Positions 59,206 to 64,000 of a stretch of DNA of 64,000 nt are shown one piece after another. The DNA lies in the NCBI GenBank assembly GCA_035943635.1, contig DASZBX010000106.1, positions 194,423 to 258,422 on the forward strand, given 5' to 3'. Positions within the stretch are counted from its first letter, which is position 1; each line of letters opens with the position of its first letter. This DNA is from DASZBX01 sp035943635. GTDB lineage: Bacteria; Actinomycetota; Actinomycetes; Streptomycetales; Catenulisporaceae. The position numbers and the translations under genes are program-made. The notes under the pieces are model-generated. The model was not told where the DNA came from and made no database searches. It saw only the letters and a list, made by a program, of their open reading frames with translations.

Positions 59206-59939
59206 ACGCGCGGCGGACCTGGGCCACGGCCCGCCGGGTCCTGGGCCAGCTGCGGCACGACCCGCGGACCATCGCGCTCATCGTCGTCGTCCCGTGCGTC
59301 CTGCTCACGCTGCTCTACTACGCCTTCGACCACGAACCGGGCGTGTTCGACCGGATCGGTGCGCCGCTGCTCGGCGTCATCCCGCTGATCGTCATGTTCG
59401 TCGTCGCGTCCGTCGCCACCCTGCGCGAACGCACCACCGGGACCCTCGAACGCCTCCTGACCATGCCCATGGCCAAACTCGACCTGCTGCTCGGCTACGC
59501 CCTGGCCTTCGGGATCCTCGCCCTGGCCCAGGCCGCCGCCGTGTTCGCCGTCACCGTCGGCGGATTCGGGCTCAGCGTGCGCGGACCGGCCTGGCTCCTG
59601 TTCGCCGTCGCCCTCGCCTCCGGACTGCTCGGCAGCGCCCTGGGCCTGCTCGCCTCCGCGTTCGCGCGCACCGAATTCCAGGCCGTGCAGTTCCTGCCCG
59701 CGTTCCTGCTGCCGCAGTTCCTGCTGTGCGGACTGTTCGTCCCCCGCGGATCCATGGCGCACCTGCTGAGCTGGATCTCCGACGCACTGCCGCTGTCCTA
59801 CGCCGTGGACGCGATGACCAGACTCACCCAGGACCACGGCGTCGGCGGCGGACTGATCCGCGACCTGGTCATCATCGTCGGCGCGATGCTGCTCGCCCTC
59901 GCCCTGGGCGCGGCAACCCTGCGCCGGCGCACCGAGTAA
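59202..59939 (+). CDS. ABC-2 type transporter permease
   Basis: 245 residues with six membrane spans, starting at the GTG that overlaps the ATPase stop. Recognisable: an amphipathic RRVLGQLRHDPRTIALIVVV start as in DrrB-like permeases, ERTTGTLERLLTMPMAKLDL after the second span, and FLPAFLLPQFLLCGLFVP in the ABC-2 signature region. With the ATPase it forms an exporter of a drug, antibiotic or lipid. The upstream TetR is the probable regulator. Confidence 0.93.
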   Translation: MNARRTWATARRVLGQLRHDPRTIALIVVVPCVLLTLLYYAFDHEPGVFDRIGAPLLGVIPLIVMFVVASVATLRERTTGTLERLLTMPMAKLDLLLGYALAFGILALAQAAAVFAVTVGGFGLSVRGPAWLLFAVALASGLLGSALGLLASAFARTEFQAVQFLPAFLLPQFLLCGLFVPRGSMAHLLSWISDALPLSYAVDAMTRLTQDHGVGGGLIRDLVIIVGAMLLALALGAATLRRRTE

Positions 59940-59978
59940 GGGGCGCCGGCGACATCGGTGGGCGGCGGATCGGGCGCG

Positions 59979-60815
59979 TCAGTTCCAGCGTCCTGTGGCG
60001 GCGGTCTCGGCGACGTAGTCCTCGAAGCGCCTGGCCGGGCGGCCGAGGGCTCGGTGCACGCCGTCGGAGAGCTCGGCGCCCGCGCCGTCGCGGATGGCCA
60101 CGAGCAGGCCGGTGAGCAGTCGCGCGACGTCGGGGCGGATGCCGTAGGCGATGTAGCGCTCGATGAAGAGGTCGGGGCTGACGTCGACGTGCCGGATCGT
60201 GCGGCCGGTGGCCTTGCCGATGAGGTCGGCCGCTTCACCGAAGCTGATCGAGCGCGGGCCGGTCAGCTGGTAGACGTGGCCGCTGTGGCGGTCTTCGGTC
60301 AGCGCTGCGGCGGCGACCTCGGCGATGTCCTCGGCGTCGATGAACGGCGTGCGCCCGTCGCCGGTGGGCAGGGACAGGGCCCCGTCCAGGACGCCCTGCC
60401 GCCAGAAGCCCTCGCTGAAGTTCTGCGAGAACCAGTCCGGTCGCAGGATGGTCCAGTCGACACCGCTGTCGCACACAGCCCGCTCGGCTGCGTGGAGGGG
60501 ATGGCTCTGGTCGGCCTCGCCGACGCCGTGGGCGGAGAGCAGCACCAGCCGCTGCGTGCCCGCGGCGACGGCGTCGGCCACGAACCTGGGGATGCGCGCG
60601 CGGCCTTCGACGCTCGTCTGCAGGGTGGGTTCCACGACATAGATCGCGGTGACGCCGTCGAGCGCGGGAGCCCAGGAAGTCGGGTCGTCGAGGTCGAAGG
60701 GGATCTCGCCGGTGGTGCGCGAGGCGATGCGTACCGGTTGGCCGGCGGCCTGCAGGCGCCGGGCGATGCGGCGACCGGTCTTGCCGGTGCCGCCGAGGAC
60801 GAGTGTGGTCTTCAT
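59979..60815 (-). CDS. NmrA-like NAD(P)-binding protein
   Basis: 278 residues from the ATG at 60815. An atypical short-chain reductase: nucleotide loop TLVLGGTGKTGRRIARRLQA, IASRTTGEIPFDLDDPTSWA, AIYVVEPTLQ, LLSAHGVGEADQSHPLHAAE, WTILRPDWFSQNFSEGFWRQ and FIDAEDIAEVAAAALTED. No catalytic YxxxK is present, as in NmrA and quinone-sensing proteins, so it may be a redox sensor or a quinone/flavin reductase. It is divergent from the AraC regulator at 60899, which probably controls it. Confidence 0.92.
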   Translation of the reverse strand: MKTTLVLGGTGKTGRRIARRLQAAGQPVRIASRTTGEIPFDLDDPTSWAPALDGVTAIYVVEPTLQTSVEGRARIPRFVADAVAAGTQRLVLLSAHGVGEADQSHPLHAAERAVCDSGVDWTILRPDWFSQNFSEGFWRQGVLDGALSLPTGDGRTPFIDAEDIAEVAAAALTEDRHSGHVYQLTGPRSISFGEAADLIGKATGRTIRHVDVSPDLFIERYIAYGIRPDVARLLTGLLVAIRDGAGAELSDGVHRALGRPARRFEDYVAETAATGRWN

Positions 60816-60843
60816 GGCACTGAGTGAACCCCACCGGCCCGGA

Positions 60844-60885
60844 GACGATCCATGGGAAAACGTCGCACATGCATGTGTGATCGTC
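60844..60885. promoter_or_regulatory. Palindromes in the NmrA/AraC divergent promoter
   Basis: GACGATC (60844-60850) pairs with GATCGTC (60879-60885) and encloses a perfect CACATGCATGTG palindrome (60866-60877). With only 83 bases between the two start codons, this is a likely binding site for the AraC regulator. Confidence 0.5.
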
Positions 60886-60898
60886 TAGCGTGGGTGGC

Positions 60899-61903
<1,005 letters not shown>

Positions 61904-62548
61904 GGGTGTCGATGATCTCGTCGTCGCCCATCCCGGCGGCGTTCGTCGGCAGGATCGCGTAGGCCAGGGACGAGAGCATCGTGCCCATGGCCGCGCCGAG
62001 CAGCACCGGATCGCCGGGCAGGGTGTGTCCGCGTGTGCGCAGGTATTCCAGGTGGCTGCGGAACGTCTCGGTCTCCTCGGTCAGCTGCCGCCATGCGTGG
62101 CCGCTGTCCGGGGGATGGGTCAGGCTCTCTTCGAACAGGGCGATCATCACCGGCAGGTTCGTACGCATCACCTCCCATCCGATCATCAGGTGCGCGCGCA
62201 GTTGGGCGCGGTCGGTCAGGTCGTGGTCCGGGTGGTCCGGCTGCCGGGGGCGGCCGAGGTGCTCGTCGTCGGCCATCGCGTCGTCGCCCTGCCGGTTCAT
62301 GTCCGCGAGCAGGGCTTTGAGCAGGTCCTCCTTGCTGGAGAAGTGGTCGTAGAACGCGCCGGTGGCCCGGCCGGCGGCGGCCGTGATGTCGGTGATCTTC
62401 GTGTTGAGGTAGCCGCGTTCGACGAACTGCCGGCGGGCCGCGTCCTTGAGCGCGGCCTCGGTCTCGGCCGCCCTGGCTTTGCGTACGCCCATGTCGGGAT
62501 CCTCCTTGACACCTGTCGACACCGCTCAGCATACTGGACCAGATTTCA

Positions 62549-62579
62549 CCGAATAAAGATTCAGTGAATAAGGATTCGG
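62549..62579. promoter_or_regulatory. Candidate TetR operator
   Basis: CCGAAT (62549-62554) pairs with ATTCGG (62574-62579) around a perfect ATTCAGTGAAT palindrome (62559-62569). It lies 15 bases before the monooxygenase ATG in an AT-rich gap between divergent genes. Confidence 0.55.
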
Positions 62580-62593
62580 GAAAGGTTGGCCGC

Positions 62594-63790
62594 ATGAACA
62601 CCGAGGACAGGAACGAGAAGGGGAACAGGAACGAGCGCGGGCACGGGCACGGGCATGGACTCAATGCCGTCGTGATCGGCGGGGGAGTGGCCGGAGCCGC
62701 CAGCGCCATCGCACTGCGCCGGATCGGCGCCGACGTCACCGTGTACGAGGCGTACCAGGACCCGGCCGGGACGGTCGGGTCGTTCGTCAGCCTGACCACC
62801 AACGGCCTGCGCGCCCTGGACACCCTCGGCGTCCTGCCCGCGGTCCAGCAGGCCGGGTTCCCGGTCGAGCGCCAGCGGATGTGGAGCGGCCGGGGCAAAC
62901 TCCTGGGCGACGTCCCACGCTCACGCCGCCCGGAGGAAACCCTGCGCAGCGTCACCCTGCTGCGCGGCGACCTGGTCGCGACCCTGCGCGCGCAGGCCAT
63001 CGCGGCCGGGGCCAGGATCCTGACCGGCGAACGCATGACTCCGGACGCCATCCGCACTCACGCCGAACACGCCGACGTCCTGATCGGCGCCGACGGCATC
63101 TGGTCAACCACCCGCGGCGTAGTGGACCCCGCAGCCCCCGCACCGCACTACGGCGGCATCTACCACGTCTCAGGCATCGCCGAAGGACTCACCCCCGACT
63201 CCGACTCCCAGACCGCCGCATTCAACATGACCTTCGGCCGCCACGGAGCCTTCATCCACCTCCCCGCCCCCGACGGCACCATCTGGTGGTCCGCCCAGGT
63301 CAGCGCCCCAAACCCACCCGCCGACGTACACGCCGTCACCCTCGCAGACCTCACCGGCCTCTACCGTACCGAACCCCAACCCCTGACCATCCTGCGCGCA
63401 GCGACGACCATCCGCTCGGCAACGCTCGACCACGTCCTACCCCCGGTCACCCACCGCCACCGCGACGGCCGAATCGTCCTGCTAGGCGACGCCGCCCACC
63501 CCGCCGGAGCAGGCCAAGGCGCCTCGATGGCCATCGAAGACGCAGTAGTCCTGGCCCGCCGCCTACACACCGAACCCACCATAGAAGCGGCCCTGACCGC
63601 CTACGACCAAGAACGCCAACCCCGAGCAGGAAAACTCGCCAAAGCCGCCACCGCCAACCGCGACGCGAAAACCGCCGGCCCGATAGCCGCCCACATGCGA
63701 GACCTGATCACGCCCCTGTTCTTCACCCGCATGTACCCGAAGGCAACGGACTGGCTCTACACCTACGACGCCGGCACCCTAACCACCTGA
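62594..63790 (+). CDS. FAD-dependent monooxygenase
   Basis: 398 residues from the ATG at 62594 (an ATG at 62564 would add ten residues that overlap the operator). A charged, His/Gly-rich start (RGHGHGHG) precedes the FAD-binding fold: AVVIGGGVAGAASAIALRRI, EAYQDPAG, the arginine region RGDLVATLRAQ, DVLIGADGIWSTTRG (DG motif, about 160-175) and IVLLGDAAHPAGAGQGASMA (GD motif, about 290-310). This is the group A aromatic hydroxylase/tetracycline-oxidising type. It may degrade a drug or aromatic compound sensed by the divergent TetR. Confidence 0.93.
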   Translation: MNTEDRNEKGNRNERGHGHGHGLNAVVIGGGVAGAASAIALRRIGADVTVYEAYQDPAGTVGSFVSLTTNGLRALDTLGVLPAVQQAGFPVERQRMWSGRGKLLGDVPRSRRPEETLRSVTLLRGDLVATLRAQAIAAGARILTGERMTPDAIRTHAEHADVLIGADGIWSTTRGVVDPAAPAPHYGGIYHVSGIAEGLTPDSDSQTAAFNMTFGRHGAFIHLPAPDGTIWWSAQVSAPNPPADVHAVTLADLTGLYRTEPQPLTILRAATTIRSATLDHVLPPVTHRHRDGRIVLLGDAAHPAGAGQGASMAIEDAVVLARRLHTEPTIEAALTAYDQERQPRAGKLAKAATANRDAKTAGPIAAHMRDLITPLFFTRMYPKATDWLYTYDAGTLTT

Positions 63791-63864
63791 CCACCACCGC
63801 TCCCCGAACCCCCATGTCCATCCCCCGCGCCCACTACGCATCCGCCGCCCGCCACCCCAACGCA

Positions 63865-64000
63865 ACCCACCCCCAACTGCCGCCCCCATCGCAGCCCACC
63901 CCCAGGCAACCCCCCACCCAACAGCCACCAACCCACCCCACCCCACCCACGCCCCAACCCGACCCACCACCCAAGCCGACCGACGCAGTAAACCGTGGTG
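63865..64000 (-). repeat. G-rich repeat, copy 2 (cut by the window edge)
   Basis: The reverse complement of the last 48 bases equals the first 48 bases of copy 1 at 58080. Beyond them the match continues with small insertions of G-rich units. The minus strand carries the GGG runs. The repeat probably continues past the window. Bases 63791-63864 are C-rich and hold no gene. Confidence 0.85.

Overview
The window is high-GC DNA with GTG/TTG starts, four-base ATGA/GTGA gene overlaps and long antisense shadow reading frames, as in an actinomycete. Secreted glycosidases with ricin-type lectin domains, a DUF5999 protein, an F420/FMN luciferase-like oxidoreductase and an actinobacterial FUSC protein fit a soil, mycelial-type genome. 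I cannot fix the genus. There is no rRNA, tRNA, CRISPR array or intact transposon.

0-13.5 kb: a sugar-acid locus. An IclR regulator (1718-2509) is divergent from kdgD (5-dehydro-4-deoxyglucarate dehydratase) and a coupled TIM-barrel-like protein. Further on are a glucarate dehydratase behind a decayed sugar ABC importer, and a secreted GH79 glucuronidase-like enzyme with a lectin domain. Copies of one palindrome (GTTCAY-N4-RTGAAY) lie in front of the IclR/kdgD pair, the importer/gudD unit and the GH79 gene, so these probably form one regulon: release glucuronic acid, import it, dehydrate the aldarate, and pass 2-oxoglutarate semialdehyde to central metabolism. Inside the locus, adenosylhomocysteinase is preceded by an SAH riboswitch whose aptamer overlaps a terminator.

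13.7-22.7 kb: a broken glycosidase gene, small hypothetical and secreted proteins, a TetR/P450 divergent pair with a perfect operator-like palindrome, a dehydrogenase/monooxygenase fusion remnant, a Ppx/GppA phosphatase and a FUSC membrane protein.

22.7-29.6 kb: three hypothetical proteins, two of which share a module; about 0.8 kb of nested inverted repeats with no credible gene; a small glyoxalase-like protein; and a STAND NTPase with TPR repeats.

29.8-43.1 kb: a ThiXYZ-like pyrimidine ABC transporter coupled to a small-molecule kinase, an MFS exporter, an ECF sigma factor with a SnoaL-like tail, an orphan Imm51 immunity gene with a frameshifted DUF6884 partner, a hydrolase, a flavin oxidoreductase, a MOSC protein, an APH-type kinase and several gene remnants.

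43.2-54.9 kb: three amidohydrolases around a double operator, a histidine phosphatase, a tandem glycine riboswitch controlling gcvP, a DUF5999 protein, a GCS2-type glutamate-cysteine ligase and a CPBP protease.

54.9-64 kb: a GNAT protein, an LtrA remnant, a class IV aminotransferase, a TetR with an ABC-2 exporter, an NmrA-like reductase divergent from an AraC regulator, and a TetR divergent from an FAD monooxygenase. A G-rich repeat able to form quadruplexes occurs in inverted orientation at 58.1 kb and at the right edge.

A recurring theme is gene remnants in which the N-terminus of one protein is joined to the C-terminus of the same or another protein, at several independent places.
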